Below, piece by piece: positions 11,775 to 23,100 of a stretch of 64,000 nt of DNA (positions within the stretch are counted from its first letter, which is position 1; each line of letters begins with the position of its first letter). Origin of the DNA: Fodinibius salicampi (GTDB lineage Bacteria; Bacteroidota; Rhodothermia; Balneolales; Balneolaceae). Under the pieces are notes generated by a model that saw nothing but the letters and a program-made list of their open reading frames with translations, ran no database searches and had not been told where the DNA came from. A program made the position numbers and the translations under genes. The stretch covers positions 744,001 to 808,000 of the forward strand of contig NZ_BAABRS010000001.1 of NCBI RefSeq assembly GCF_039545095.1, read 5' to 3'.

Positions 11775-12545
11775 ATGCTTAACAGAACAATCTTCACCGT
11801 TACCGCTTTTATAATTTTCACCATATTTATTTCCGTTTCTGTTTCTTGTGCACAGGAACAGGAGATGCAACCGGAGGATACCGAAGTATGGGAACCTGTC
11901 CCCCCTAAAGTTGATCCCGGTTCCTTTACAAAATTGCCTCCGCCGTCTGATGCAGTTGTTCTGTTCGATGGAGCCAATTTTGACCAGTGGGAACATACAG
12001 ATGGAGGCGGTAAGCCGGAATGGAAAATTGAAGACGATCATATGACAGTGGTCGCGGGAACTGGTAGCATACAGACGAAAAAGGATTTTGGCTCAGTTCA
12101 GCTTCATATCGAATGGCGTTCTCCTGAAAAAATAGAAGGAGAAGGGCAGGGCCGGGGTAACAGCGGCGTATTTTTTCAAAACAGATATGAGGTACAGGTA
12201 CTGGATGCCTATGAAAATGAGACCTATGTAAATGGAATGGCCGGAAGTATTTACAAACAGCATATTCCAGAAGCAAATGTGGCCCGCAAACCCGGTGAAT
12301 GGCAGAGTTATGATATTGTATTTATCGCACCTGAGTTCTCTGATGACGGTAGCCTGGAGTCACCAGCCAGAGTTACGGTATTTTGGAATGGGGTACTCGT
12401 TCAGCATGACGTAGAATTGGAAGGTCCTACCGAATATATAGGTCACCCCAGCTATGAAGCCCATGGAGAAGCTCCTATAACGCTACAGGACCATAGTAAT
12501 CCGGTTAGCTTTAGGAATGTTTGGGTACGTGAACTGGACAAGTAA
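11775..12545 (+). CDS. Exported DUF1080 protein (3-keto-disaccharide hydrolase family)
   Basis: This 256-residue protein has a signal peptide or lipobox (hydrophobic 6-24, then SVSCAQ) and one DUF1080 jelly-roll domain from about residue 52. Family hallmarks are VVLFDGANFDQWEH, RGNSGVFFQNRYEVQVLD, GEWQSYDIVF and ALLDH-like ITLQDHSNPVSFRNVWVREL. DUF1080 proteins act on 3-keto-glycosides, cleaving the bond after C3 oxidation or handling the resulting enone. It stands alone between galT and the ECF sigma gene, with AT-rich DNA before it and a strong hairpin after it. Together with the Gfo/Idh and TIM-barrel genes 13-15 kb downstream it could form a complete pathway. The precise reaction (hydrolase, lyase or hydratase) cannot be read from sequence. 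Confidence 0.88.
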   Translation: MLNRTIFTVTAFIIFTIFISVSVSCAQEQEMQPEDTEVWEPVPPKVDPGSFTKLPPPSDAVVLFDGANFDQWEHTDGGGKPEWKIEDDHMTVVAGTGSIQTKKDFGSVQLHIEWRSPEKIEGEGQGRGNSGVFFQNRYEVQVLDAYENETYVNGMAGSIYKQHIPEANVARKPGEWQSYDIVFIAPEFSDDGSLESPARVTVFWNGVLVQHDVELEGPTEYIGHPSYEAHGEAPITLQDHSNPVSFRNVWVRELDK

Positions 12546-12593
12546 TTTTAAAATCACCTCTAAGTAATTCTATTTTAGATAGTCTTTGGCACT

Positions 12594-12629
12594 TTAGGCA
12601 CATTAAATTGGCTTATTTAATGTGCCTAA
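12594..12629 (+). terminator. Hairpin after DUF1080 gene
   Basis: TTAGGCACATTAAAT (12594-12608) and ATTTAATGTGCCTAA (12615-12629) form a perfect 15-base-pair stem with a 6-base loop, 49 bases after the DUF1080 stop. No long T-run follows, so termination may be weak. The site also lies about 90 bases before the ECF sigma start and could be regulatory. Confidence 0.6.
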
Positions 12630-12719
12630 GTTGTTGAAAGTGTTGAAAAATATTTCTATAGTTTTTCATAGGGGTTTAAAAACTGAAAGGGCATAAGTAA
12701 AATATAGGATTAGTATTTG

Positions 12720-13328
12720 ATGAAAGGTTACAGATCAGACGATAAATATGAAGATTGGTCCTGCCAAAGGGTTTGGGAACAACTCCAGGAAGGGGATCTG
12801 CAGGCTTTAAGGAGCCTTTTCCTGCGTCATCATAATCACTTGTTTGATTATGGAATGCAAATAACTTCTGATCGCTTTTTAGTCGAAGACTGTATCCATA
12901 ATCTTTTTTATCGAATTTGGGAAAGCAGGGAATCTTTAGGAGAAGTGATCTCAGTTAGATCATATCTATGGATATCTTTTAGGCGTGAACTTTTCAGATC
13001 CGCAAATAGTAATGAGCCTGAATTCCTGACCAATACCATCCAGAGCTATACTCCTGAGATAGGTTTTGAAACGGAAGAAATGATGACCGTAGAGGAAAGA
13101 AGGGGAGAATGGAATTCCTCTTTGCAAACCGCGATGAACAATTTATCGAACAGGCAACGGCAAGCTATTTATTTGAAATATTTTAATGGAATGGGATACG
13201 ATGAGATCCAGCAAATCATGTCCATCAATTACCAGACGGCTCGAAATTATATTTGCAGTGGAATTAAAGCTTTAAAAATTCATTTCCAACATATGGACAG
13301 AGAAAAAATCCCTGAACAATTTTCATGA
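12720..13328 (+). CDS. ECF RNA polymerase sigma factor (FecI/SusC-linked type)
   Basis: The 202 residues contain region 2 (about 20-85, with VEDCIHNLFYRIWESRE matching the core-binding helix) and region 4 (about 135-185, LSNRQRQAIYLKYFNGMGYDEIQQIM, helix-turn-helix). I chose ATG 12720; an in-frame TTG lies one codon earlier. It lies upstream of a FecR-type anti-sigma and an STN-bearing SusC, the standard trans-envelope signalling arrangement in Bacteroidota. When SusC binds its glycan the STN domain signals to FecR, which frees the sigma factor. Likely targets are the SusC/SusD genes themselves. Confidence 0.9.
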   Translation: MKGYRSDDKYEDWSCQRVWEQLQEGDLQALRSLFLRHHNHLFDYGMQITSDRFLVEDCIHNLFYRIWESRESLGEVISVRSYLWISFRRELFRSANSNEPEFLTNTIQSYTPEIGFETEEMMTVEERRGEWNSSLQTAMNNLSNRQRQAIYLKYFNGMGYDEIQQIMSINYQTARNYICSGIKALKIHFQHMDREKIPEQFS

Positions 13329-13578
13329 TATTTCATTTTCTTACATAAATATAAAGGGATATCTATTTTGCCTGTTTTAGTAATTAATAGAAAAGTTCGC
13401 ACAGCTCGTAAATTTCATTAAGTTTTATTTTTACTTTGAATTCATTATTTGGGTTAAAATGCCTTTTAATAGGCGTAAAGGGTGAAAGTTTTTTGAAAAA
13501 AATTTGAGTACAAATAGAAAAAATTTCTTCTTTATTAGCTAAGGATCAGTTACATTTATTTATTATTGCTTTTATAAA

Positions 13579-14643
13579 ATGAAAAAAACGATTTCCTCAG
13601 TTGAGGATTTACTTTCAGAACCATCATTCAGAAGATGGGCTATAGGAACTGCTTCAGAAGAAGAGGCAAAAAAATGGGATCAGTGGTGTCGCCGGAAAGA
13701 AATTAACAGGCGACACGCAAAGGAAGCTCAGGCAGAAATTTTGGGGTTGCAACCCGATGAAACCGATAATAACGTTAGTGCTGAAAATTCCTGGAACAAT
13801 TTAGTCCATAAATTATCACGGAATGGTAATCGATTGCATCGGCAGGTACGACCAATAGTCTGGGGGTACCGGACCGCTGTTTTATTTCTTGTTATCGCTA
13901 TCACAACTTTCATTGTGTACCAATTTAATTTAAATATCGTTGACCATACCGAGGTAAAAGAAATAGCTACTAAGAAGATCAGTACTGAATATGGAGAACA
14001 AAAAACACTGTCACTTACCGATGGTTCACAGATAACCCTGAATGCGAATTCTTCACTGAAATATCCCGAGAAGTGGCAGCAAAATTCAAAAGTAAAAGTT
14101 CAATTAACGGGCGAAGCCTATTTTTCTATTTCAACTGATGATTTTAGTAAGGGTTCAGAATTTGTGGTTTCTACACCGGATGGCAATGTAAATGTTACCG
14201 GAACCCGCTTTGTGGTAGAAACCGGTAAGGATAATACACAGGTAGTTTTGGAAAAAGGTTCCGTAAATATTGCGCAAGCCCAGAATGATAGTGGCGATAA
14301 TAATCAGGAAATGGTTGAACTGAAACCGAATCAACTTATCTCTTTTAGCCGTTTTGATAATGAAACCAATATCAGAAGAGTTAATCCTTTAATCTATACC
14401 TCCTGGAGAAATAAAGAATTGATACTCGAAAGTACACCCTTTTCAATGGTGGCATCCAGAATCAGTAAAACATATGGGGTAGAAATAAAGGCCTCTGAAA
14501 AACTTTTGAACCGGAAACTTTCCGGATCTATAAACTTAAAAAGTCTTGACAATGTGATGGAATCTCTCGCAGAAGTAATGAAGATAGAAGTCATAAAATC
14601 AGGACGCACTATTTATTTAAACAATAACCCTAAACAATCCTAA
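13579..14643 (+). CDS. FecR-family anti-sigma factor
   Basis: This 354-residue inner-membrane protein has a cytoplasmic N-terminus (about 1-95) that should bind the sigma factor, one membrane span (about 97-116), a periplasmic FecR domain (about 130-240, with STEYGEQKTLSLTDGSQI and VNVTGTRFVVE) and a C-terminal DUF4974-like domain (about 275-350, LESTPFSMVASRISKTYG and LSGSINLKSLDNVMESLAEV). It follows the sigma gene after a 250-base AT-rich gap, which suggests its own promoter or an mRNA leader; I see nothing else in that gap. It ends 63 bases before susC. Confidence 0.93.
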   Translation: MKKTISSVEDLLSEPSFRRWAIGTASEEEAKKWDQWCRRKEINRRHAKEAQAEILGLQPDETDNNVSAENSWNNLVHKLSRNGNRLHRQVRPIVWGYRTAVLFLVIAITTFIVYQFNLNIVDHTEVKEIATKKISTEYGEQKTLSLTDGSQITLNANSSLKYPEKWQQNSKVKVQLTGEAYFSISTDDFSKGSEFVVSTPDGNVNVTGTRFVVETGKDNTQVVLEKGSVNIAQAQNDSGDNNQEMVELKPNQLISFSRFDNETNIRRVNPLIYTSWRNKELILESTPFSMVASRISKTYGVEIKASEKLLNRKLSGSINLKSLDNVMESLAEVMKIEVIKSGRTIYLNNNPKQS

Positions 14644-14706
14644 ATGCTAAACATATATCAGTTACCAACTGTTGACTAATAACCTTCTAATCGAAGAACC
14701 TAACAT

Positions 14707-17700
14707 ATGAAAACTCTTAAATACATTATAGCAGTGCTCTTTATTTGCAGTGCTGTTGTACCATCCTTACAGGCTCAGGAAGTCCAGGGAATAAGTCAGG
14801 TACTCCTTACGGAGAATAATACTACTGACGACCGAAAGGCCTTACAAGCCGGTACTTCCTTAGACGACGCATTGAATATTATAGAAAATAGATACAACGT
14901 ATCTTTTCTCTATGAAGATCATGTAACAAATTCAAAGATGATATCTTCAGATATTGAGTTATCTGATAACGTTATCAGCGTTATACGGCAAACGTTAAAA
15001 GAACATGCTCTTGAACTACAGCAAATTGATGATCGTGCTTTTGGCATTACATCGGTAGAGGTAGTTGAAGATAATAACGAGCAGCCGGAAGCAACGGTAA
15101 CAGGAACAGTAACCGACAATAATGGAGACCCCTTACCCGGTGTTAACATTAGTATTCAGGGGACGACCCAGGGTACGACTACCGGACCTCAGGGGAGTTA
15201 TGAACTCGATGTTCCTTCCCTGGAAGAAACACTCGTATTTTCTTTTATCGGTTTCCAGCGCCAGGAAATTCCACTTAACGGACGTGAAACGCTCGATGTC
15301 CAAATGGTTCAGGAAACCTATTCCGGTGATGAACTGGTTGTTGTGGGTTATGGTACACAAAAACGTGAAACCTTAACCGGCTCGGTTAGTGCTGTTGGAG
15401 GAGATGAACTTCAAAAAACACCCGTTACCAATACCTCTAACTCTATAGGTGGTAAATTGCCTGGTGTGGTGACAATAACCAATAGTGGTGAGCCCGGTTA
15501 TGATGGTTCTACCATTCGTATCCGAGGCCAGCATACACTGGGTGATAACAGCCCGCTCATCGTCATTGACGGTGTTCCCAGCGATGCCGGATCACTTGAC
15601 CGGCTGAATCCTCGGGATATTGAGGATCTGACGGTATTGAAAGATGCTTCAGCAGCTATTTATGGATCCCAGGCTGCTAACGGGGTAATTCTGGTTCAAA
15701 CGAAGCGTGGAAGCGAGGGTGCTCCCGAGTTGACTATTGATTTCAACCAAGGTTTTAACCAGCCAACACGTATTCCTAATATGGCGGATGCCCCAACCTA
15801 TCTTACCATGTTGAATGAGATAGATCGGTACAGAGGAAATGAACGTCGATATTCTCAGGAAGAAATCCAGCGTCACGAAAATATTGAAGAGCAGGATCCT
15901 TGGTTATATCACGATACTGACTGGTTTGCCGAGGCATTAAAGCCTGTATCTCTTCAAACACAAGCAGATGTATCTATGGCTGGTGGTAGCGAAAACATGC
16001 AGTACCGTCTTTCATTAGGTGCACTTACTGAGGACGGTTACTATCAAAATAGTGCTACTCAGTATAATCAGTACCAGTTCCGAAGCAATATTGACGGACA
16101 GGTAAATGAGAATATTAATCTGCAGTTTGATGTGAGTGGTCGATTTGAAGACCGTAATTTCCCGACTCAACCAGCCGGAGCAACCTTCCGTATGCTGATG
16201 CGTGGAAAGCCACAGCTTCCTGCCTATTGGCCCAACGGATTACCAGGTCCTGATATTGAAAATGGTCAAAATCCTGTTGTTACGGGGACTGATGCTACTG
16301 GATACGATCAGGATGATCGGTATTATGTTAATACCAATCTCGTAGCAGATATTGAAATTCCCGGGGTTGAAGGCTTGGGTGTTCGCGGGACCTTCTCTTT
16401 TGACAAGGAATTGCGTGAACGTAAGCAATGGCTGACTCCATGGACGCTTTATGGCTTTGATGAAGCAGGCTACCGAGCTAATGGAGGAGATCCCGCACAA
16501 TACTTAACCGGCGCCTCACGACCATCCGGTCAGGAGCCCCAGTTAAGTCAGTGGAGTGAAGATAACTATAACGTTCTTGTCAACGCGGTAGTCGAATACC
16601 AGCGTGACTTTGAAAATCACTCTATTAGTGTTCTTGGAGGTGCTGAACGCCGACAGGCCAAAAATGCATATATGTATGCCTTCCGCCGCAATTATATTTC
16701 ACCAGCTATTGACCAGCTGTTTGCCGGTGGAGAAGAACAGCGCGCCAATGATGGGAGTGCCAGTAAAGAAATTTGGCAAAGTCTCTTTAGTCGTGTTAAC
16801 TACGATTACCAGAGCAAGTACTTAATTGAATTGGTAGGGCGTTATGACGGCTCCTACATTTTCCCTGAAGGCGACCGTTATGGATTCTTTCCCGCGGTTT
16901 CTGTTGGATGGAGGCTGACTGAAGAAGAATTCTTTAGAAATAATGTAGGCTTCTTTGATAACCTTAAAATTAGAGCTTCATGGGGACAGACCGGTAATGA
17001 CCGCGTAGCTCCTTATCAGTATCTTGCCAGTTATGGATTCGGAGGTGGTTACATCTTTGGTGGTGGTACAGAAGTACCCAGCTTATACCAAACACGGACC
17101 CCGAACCCAAATATTACCTGGGAGGTTGCTAACCAGTTCGATGTCGGACTTGAAGCTTCTATCTTGGATAACCGTCTCTCTTTCGAGGTCGATTACTTCG
17201 ACTATTTGAGAGAAGATATTCTCACGCAGAGAAATGCTTCGGTTCCTCAAACTTCAGGACTTAGTCTTCCGGAAGAAAATATAGGTAGAGTGTCAAGTTA
17301 CGGAGTTGATGGTTCTATTAATTGGAGCGACCAGGTCAATGAAGATTTCATTTATGACATCTCGTTGAACGCTGGATGGGCCACCAACGAAATAGAATTC
17401 TGGGATGAAGCTCCCGGAGCGCCCGAATATCAGCAATCTACCGGAAGTAAGATGAATACCGGTTTATTCTATGTTGCTGACGGTATCTTCCAAAACCAAG
17501 AAGAAGTGGATAGCCGTCCAAGCTGGCCCGGCGCCCGACCTGGAGATGTCATCTTTAAAGACATCGATGGTAACGGTGAGATTAATGCTGACGACCGTGT
17601 ACGGTCCGACCGCAATAGCATCCCTGAATGGACTGGAGGTATAACATTCTCCGCTTCCTATAAGCAGTTTGATTTCACTGCTTTCTTCCAGGGTGCTGCC

Positions 17701-18117
17701 GGTGCATCGCAGTACATTCAGACCGAATCAGGCGACTTTGGTAACTACTTTAACCAGTTTGCCGAAAAACGATGGAGACCCTCAGAGGATGACCACATGG
17801 TACAGCATCCCGACCAGGATCATGCGGAAGGCCCTCGTGCATTCCAGCGTACAGAGGAGTACTGGATATCCAATGGGAATACCTATTTCTTCAGAAATAC
17901 AGACTATATTCGACTTAAAACGTTGGAGGTAGGTTACAACATGCCTACAGAGCTGACCAGCAAGATTGGCATGCAGAATATGCGCATATACCTCAATGGA
18001 TTTAACCTGCTTACCTGGGACTCTTTCGGTCTTATGGATCCGGAGACACAGAACGGTGCAGGTTCCTACTATCCACAGAAAAGGGTATTCAATGCTGGAA
18101 TCTCTTTAACATTTTAA
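14707..18117 (+). CDS. SusC/RagA TonB-dependent transporter with STN domain
   Basis: This 1136-residue outer-membrane beta-barrel imports glycan fragments using TonB energy. After a signal peptide (1-23, SLQAQ) there is an STN signalling domain (about 50-118), a carboxypeptidase-regulatory-like domain (about 129-200, GTVTDNNGDPLPGVNISIQG), and the plug, which starts with the family wording DELVVVGYGTQKRETLTGSV and contains IRIRGQHTLGDNSPLIVIDG. The barrel ends with the usual aromatic C-terminus (AGISLTF). The STN domain links it to the adjacent FecR/ECF pair. It pairs with the SusD gene 21 bases downstream. The substrate is not visible from sequence; galactosides or glycosides are suggested by context. 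Confidence 0.95.
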   Translation: MKTLKYIIAVLFICSAVVPSLQAQEVQGISQVLLTENNTTDDRKALQAGTSLDDALNIIENRYNVSFLYEDHVTNSKMISSDIELSDNVISVIRQTLKEHALELQQIDDRAFGITSVEVVEDNNEQPEATVTGTVTDNNGDPLPGVNISIQGTTQGTTTGPQGSYELDVPSLEETLVFSFIGFQRQEIPLNGRETLDVQMVQETYSGDELVVVGYGTQKRETLTGSVSAVGGDELQKTPVTNTSNSIGGKLPGVVTITNSGEPGYDGSTIRIRGQHTLGDNSPLIVIDGVPSDAGSLDRLNPRDIEDLTVLKDASAAIYGSQAANGVILVQTKRGSEGAPELTIDFNQGFNQPTRIPNMADAPTYLTMLNEIDRYRGNERRYSQEEIQRHENIEEQDPWLYHDTDWFAEALKPVSLQTQADVSMAGGSENMQYRLSLGALTEDGYYQNSATQYNQYQFRSNIDGQVNENINLQFDVSGRFEDRNFPTQPAGATFRMLMRGKPQLPAYWPNGLPGPDIENGQNPVVTGTDATGYDQDDRYYVNTNLVADIEIPGVEGLGVRGTFSFDKELRERKQWLTPWTLYGFDEAGYRANGGDPAQYLTGASRPSGQEPQLSQWSEDNYNVLVNAVVEYQRDFENHSISVLGGAERRQAKNAYMYAFRRNYISPAIDQLFAGGEEQRANDGSASKEIWQSLFSRVNYDYQSKYLIELVGRYDGSYIFPEGDRYGFFPAVSVGWRLTEEEFFRNNVGFFDNLKIRASWGQTGNDRVAPYQYLASYGFGGGYIFGGGTEVPSLYQTRTPNPNITWEVANQFDVGLEASILDNRLSFEVDYFDYLREDILTQRNASVPQTSGLSLPEENIGRVSSYGVDGSINWSDQVNEDFIYDISLNAGWATNEIEFWDEAPGAPEYQQSTGSKMNTGLFYVADGIFQNQEEVDSRPSWPGARPGDVIFKDIDGNGEINADDRVRSDRNSIPEWTGGITFSASYKQFDFTAFFQGAAGASQYIQTESGDFGNYFNQFAEKRWRPSEDDHMVQHPDQDHAEGPRAFQRTEEYWISNGNTYFFRNTDYIRLKTLEVGYNMPTELTSKIGMQNMRIYLNGFNLLTWDSFGLMDPETQNGAGSYYPQKRVFNAGISLTF

Positions 18118-18138
18118 GTACTTAAATATTAGATAACT

Positions 18139-19941
18139 ATGAAAAACTTAACTTATATATCAACCTTACTTTGTGTGATGTTACTGGTCATAACGGCCTG
18201 TGATGTCCAGGAAGCGTTGGATCAAGAGCCGTTAGATCAGATTTCTGAGGAAGCGGTTTGGGATGATCCGGCACTTATTGAGGCCTATGTCAATGATATC
18301 TATCTTGGTATGGGCCACGGTCTGTACGAAGTGATGTTATCTTCGGCTGCAGATGAAACACATTTTACCCACGGATACGGTATTCCGGATATCGTGGAAT
18401 CAAATATTACTCCAAGTAACCGCGGAAGCTTTGCAAGTCGTGGAGACTATAACCACTGGGATTGGCCGGATCTCTACTTTCGCATCCAGCAGGTAAATAC
18501 CCTGCTGAGCGAAATAGAGGACTCAGCGATTGAAGACCAGGCAATTATTGACTCCTATGTTGGACAGGCTCACTTCCTGCGTGCCTATTTCTATCATAAT
18601 CTGCTACGCATTTACGGTGGCGTTCCTATCCTTACTGAACCAGCATCCCTGGATGATGAGGATTTGACCCCCGCGCGTAATAGTTTTGCGGAGACGGTAG
18701 ACTTTATTGTTCAGGAGGCTGAATTAGCTGCTGAACGTCTTCCCGTTACTCAAAGTGGAGATGATTTAGGACGCGCCAGTGGTGGTGCTGCTTTAGCACT
18801 TAAATCGCGTGTACTGCTGTATGCTGCCAGTGATCTCTTTCACCAGAATCCAAGCGGCATGGCTGTAACCGGTTATAGTGGAGCTGATCAGCAGCAGATG
18901 TGGCAGGATGCCAAAGATGCTGCTCAGGCAGTGATGGACTTGGGAGCTTATAACCTCTTTCGTCCGAATCCAGCCAGTGCTGAGGAAGCAAGCCAAAATT
19001 ATCATGAACTGTTTCTTACCGAAGCACCCAGTAACCCTGAAACCATTATGGAGCGTTATTTTATAGAAACACGCGATGATGGTCACAATCCGGGGCTGGA
19101 TAATGGGCCCAATGGCTATCACAACTGGGCTGGAAATACACCTCTTCAGAATATCGTAGACGACTACGAGATGGCCGATGGCTCTGAATTTGACTGGAGT
19201 AATCCGGAACATGCGGCTAATCCTTATGAAAACAGGGATCCTCGTTTAGAGGCCTCTATTCTTCATGATGGTTCTGATTGGGTTCAAAGACCTGCAGATG
19301 CCGTACAATATGACGGTGACAATATTGTCCAAACCTTTAAGCAGCTTGAGCTTCCAGACGGAAGTGTGGTACCGGGCGTAGATACCCGGGATGGTCCTAT
19401 TGAGGATTGGAACGGTAGTTACACCGGATATTACCTGAAAAAGTTTATCCGGGATGACATGCAGCATGGAACAAGCGGTAAACAGGAAGGATCCTGGATC
19501 TTTTTCCGATATACGGAAGTACTGCTTAACTATGTGGAAGCTTCTATTGAATTGGGCGACTACGCAGATGCGCGTCGGGAGCTCAACAAAATCCGTACAC
19601 GTGCAGGTATGCCGACTTATGATGCTACAGTAACCGGAGATGAGTTAATGGAAGAATACCGCAATGAAAAGCGTATTGAAATGGCCTTTGAAGAACAGCG
19701 CTATTTTGATGTGCGTCGCTGGATGATCGCTCCTGAGGAAATGAATGAAACAGCTAAAAATATCATCATTACCGCTGATGGAGAAGAGCAGGCTGACCGT
19801 AGTACCTATTCAAACTATACATACGAAGTTGGTACACAGGTACCGGGCAACAGAGCCTGGGAAGACAAGATGTACTTCCAGCCTATACCATTTGAGGAGA
19901 TGAACCGTAACGATGAGTTGGTTCAGAACCCCAATTATTAA
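18139..19941 (+). CDS. SusD/RagB glycan-binding lipoprotein
   Basis: This 600-residue surface lipoprotein should act as the lid of the upstream SusC channel. The lipobox cysteine is C21 (VITAC). SusD hallmarks include the N-terminal LDQEPLDQISEEAVW, the helical TPR core with QAHFLRAYFYHNLLRIYGGVP, and the C-terminal YTEVLLNYVEASIELG and NEKRIEMAFEEQRYFDVRRW. The gene follows susC closely and is followed by a strong terminator-like hairpin, which probably ends the sigma/FecR/SusCD transcription block. Confidence 0.95.
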   Translation: MKNLTYISTLLCVMLLVITACDVQEALDQEPLDQISEEAVWDDPALIEAYVNDIYLGMGHGLYEVMLSSAADETHFTHGYGIPDIVESNITPSNRGSFASRGDYNHWDWPDLYFRIQQVNTLLSEIEDSAIEDQAIIDSYVGQAHFLRAYFYHNLLRIYGGVPILTEPASLDDEDLTPARNSFAETVDFIVQEAELAAERLPVTQSGDDLGRASGGAALALKSRVLLYAASDLFHQNPSGMAVTGYSGADQQQMWQDAKDAAQAVMDLGAYNLFRPNPASAEEASQNYHELFLTEAPSNPETIMERYFIETRDDGHNPGLDNGPNGYHNWAGNTPLQNIVDDYEMADGSEFDWSNPEHAANPYENRDPRLEASILHDGSDWVQRPADAVQYDGDNIVQTFKQLELPDGSVVPGVDTRDGPIEDWNGSYTGYYLKKFIRDDMQHGTSGKQEGSWIFFRYTEVLLNYVEASIELGDYADARRELNKIRTRAGMPTYDATVTGDELMEEYRNEKRIEMAFEEQRYFDVRRWMIAPEEMNETAKNIIITADGEEQADRSTYSNYTYEVGTQVPGNRAWEDKMYFQPIPFEEMNRNDELVQNPNY

Positions 19942-19967
19942 TCTTAGTTAACGATTAGATATTATTT

Positions 19968-20037
19968 GCTTGTGTTATCCGGCTTGGAACAGGGATTTGC
20001 CTTTGGGCAGGTCCCCGTTCCCTCCGGAGGCACAAGC
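19968..20037 (+). terminator. Large hairpin after SusD gene
   Basis: GCTTGTG (19968-19974) pairs with CACAAGC (20031-20037). Inside, GGAACAGGGATTTGCC pairs with GGCAGGTCCCCGTTCC around a short TTTG loop, with a few G-U pairs and mismatches. An AT-rich run follows. It lies 27 bases past the SusD stop and separates SusCD from the FG-GAP gene. Confidence 0.7.
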
Positions 20038-20187
20038 ATTTAATATTTTAAGCATATACGTAGCACCTATTTTATTTCACTTCATTTTATTTTTTCAAGA
20101 ATAATAGCGCCATTTCTTGGTTTATATTATATATCAATCTTTTTATAACCCATACCGCATTTTTGTTCACGCTTCCATCCATACTCA

Positions 20188-23100
20188 ATGATTGTTAACC
20201 AACTAAAAAGAAATTTTACCTTTGTACTATTTACTGTAGTACTCTTTTCTGCTTGTACAGGCACTACCGATATACAGTGGAATGAGGAAGAGGGCTACCA
20301 ATGGGCGGAAGTATCTCCGGGATATTTTGGGAATACAGGATTTACAGAAATTGAACCCTCACAAACCGGAATCGATTTTACAAACCAGGCAAGTGTAGAG
20401 AACATAAAAGAGAACCGTAATTTTTTGAATGGATCGGGAGTTGCCTTGGCAGATGTTGATGGGGATGGGCTCATCGATATCTATTTTGCTCAGCTCGAAG
20501 GTTCCAATAAGCTCTACAAGAATTTAGGGGGTTGGGAATTTGAGGATATTACTGAAAAAGCCAATGTTGCTTTAGAAGACTATCATTCTACGGGAGTTGT
20601 TTTTGCAGACGTCAATGGCGATACCTATCCAGACCTATTGACAACCTCCCTCACAAAAAGGAACGAACTCTTTATCAATAATGGTGACGGGACCTTTAGC
20701 AAGAAGGAGAACAGCGGTCTGAGTTCATCGCAGGGTAGTAATACAATGGCACTGGCCGATATCGATAACGATGGCGATCTGGACCTTTACATCTCGAATT
20801 TCAAATTAAAATCGGCCCGAGATATTTATTCTGCGGAGGAATTGTCCACTGAAAATACCGTTCAAAAACAGGGGGATTCCCTTGTCGTGGTACCTCCATA
20901 CGACGAATACTACGGAATTATTGAGACGGAAGGACAGTCATATCGTAATGAATACGGAACTAAAGATGACCTTTATATCAATGAAGGTGACGGAACCTTT
21001 ATAAAAGCCGATGACCGCGAATACTTTTTTACATCCGATGGGGAGGAACGCGGTCTTTCCCGAGATTGGGGATTGACGGCGAAGTTCCATGATATTAATA
21101 ACGACGGTTATCCTGACCTGTATGTTGCCAATGATTTTTGGACCCCCGATCGTTTCTGGATTAACAGGGGAGACGGAACTTTTCGAATGATAGATAGAAA
21201 TACCATACGGAGCATGAGTTTTGCCTCCATGGGCGTAGATTTCTCCGATATCAACAGAAACGGACATACAGACTTTTTGATTACTGAAATGCTAAGTAGT
21301 GTACATCAAAGAAGGCTGCGTCAATATGCGGAACATCTGGATCCTATTGATGGACGCCCCCAGTACAATAGAAACTCCTTTTATTTTAACAGGGGAGACA
21401 ATACCTTTGCAGAAATATCCAACTACAGTCAGCTGCCAGCTTCCGAATGGTCGTGGGCTACTAATTTTTTAGATATAGATCTGGATGGTTACGAGGATGT
21501 TATTATTGCCACGGGCTATGGATATGATTACCAGGATATCGATACCCAAATCGAGTTAAATAAGAATAGCATGCAGGGCCGGTCGGGAGGAGCGGATGCC
21601 GTGAGCTATCCCCCTTTGCCACTGAGAAACAAGATGTACCAGAATAACAAGGACCTCACTTTTGATAATAAAAGTGAGGAATGGGGCTTTAAGGAACAGG
21701 ATATTTCTCTTGGACTTGCCATTGCAGATCTGGATAATGACGGTGATCCTGATTTTGTGACCAATCGTTTTAACGAGCAGGCGGCTCTTTATGAAAATAA
21801 CACCAATAAAGATAGAATAGCAGTTCGTTTAAAAGGTTCAGGGAATAATACGCATGCTGTTGGTGCGAAAGTTAAATTGGAAGGTGTTTCGGATATTGCC
21901 CAAACTAAGGAGATAGCGGCGGGCGGGAGCTACGTCTCTGGATCAGATTATCAGGTATTCTTCGCTGCTGAGGAGGGCACAAATCATACGTTGACCATAA
22001 CCTGGCCCGGCAACAATAAAATCTCGACTATAGATAGCGTTAAGGCAAACAGGATTTATGAAATTGATCAATCTGAGGTTCCTTCAGATAATATTTCGGA
22101 ACTGGAGAGAAAAATATCCGAAGATCCATTATTCACAGATGTTTCGGATGATATTAGTCATATCCACCATGAAGACCCATATAATGATTTCAATGTGCAG
22201 CCATTACTTCCCTTTAAGGTAAGTCAACTTGGGCCAGGAGTTGCATGGGTGGATTATGACGGAGATACAGATGATGATCTTTTAATCGGCTCCGGAAAAG
22301 GAGATGGGCTGGCACTATTACAGAATGAAGGAAATGGGGAATTTAATAGGGTTAGCAACAATCCTATAACAGAAACAGCATCCGGAGACCAAACATCCAT
22401 TATCAGCTGGAAGGAGTCCGATACAGTTCATCTAGTTGTCGGAAGCTCAAATTTTGAGCAGGGCGATCCCAATGTACCTTCCACTTTTCATTATGAACTG
22501 CAGGATGGAGAGGTGATCGGAGAATCAACTATTCCCGGAATACTATCGACTACAGGGCCGTTAGCAGCGGCCGACTATAACGGTGACGGTACCATAGACC
22601 TGTTTGTGGGTGGAAGGTTTAATCCCGGACGTTATCCTGAAGATGCTTCTTCAAGGCTTTTTGCTAATAATAATGGGGATTTCCAGCTGGATAAACGGAA
22701 CTCTCAAAAACTACTGGTATTCGGACTGGTAACCGGTGCCGTGTTCACGGATTACGACGGTGATAGCGATCCCGATCTTTTGATAAGCAGGGAATGGGAT
22801 AGCTTGGTTTTGTTTGAAAATAGAGACGGAGTCTTTCACGATGTAAGTGCCGAAGTTGGATTAGAATCGTATAAAGGATGGTGGAATGGAGTTGCCACCG
22901 GCGACTTTAATAATGATGGACGTCCCGACTTCATAGCGACGAATATTGGTCAAAACAGCGCTTATCAATTAAAGGATTCAAATCCATTGAAGTTATTCTA
23001 TGAGGATTTTAACAATAACGGGAAGCTGAACATCGTGGATGCCTACTATGAAGAAACGTTGGGAGGGTATGTACCCCGCCGAAAGCTTTATGAGCTTAAT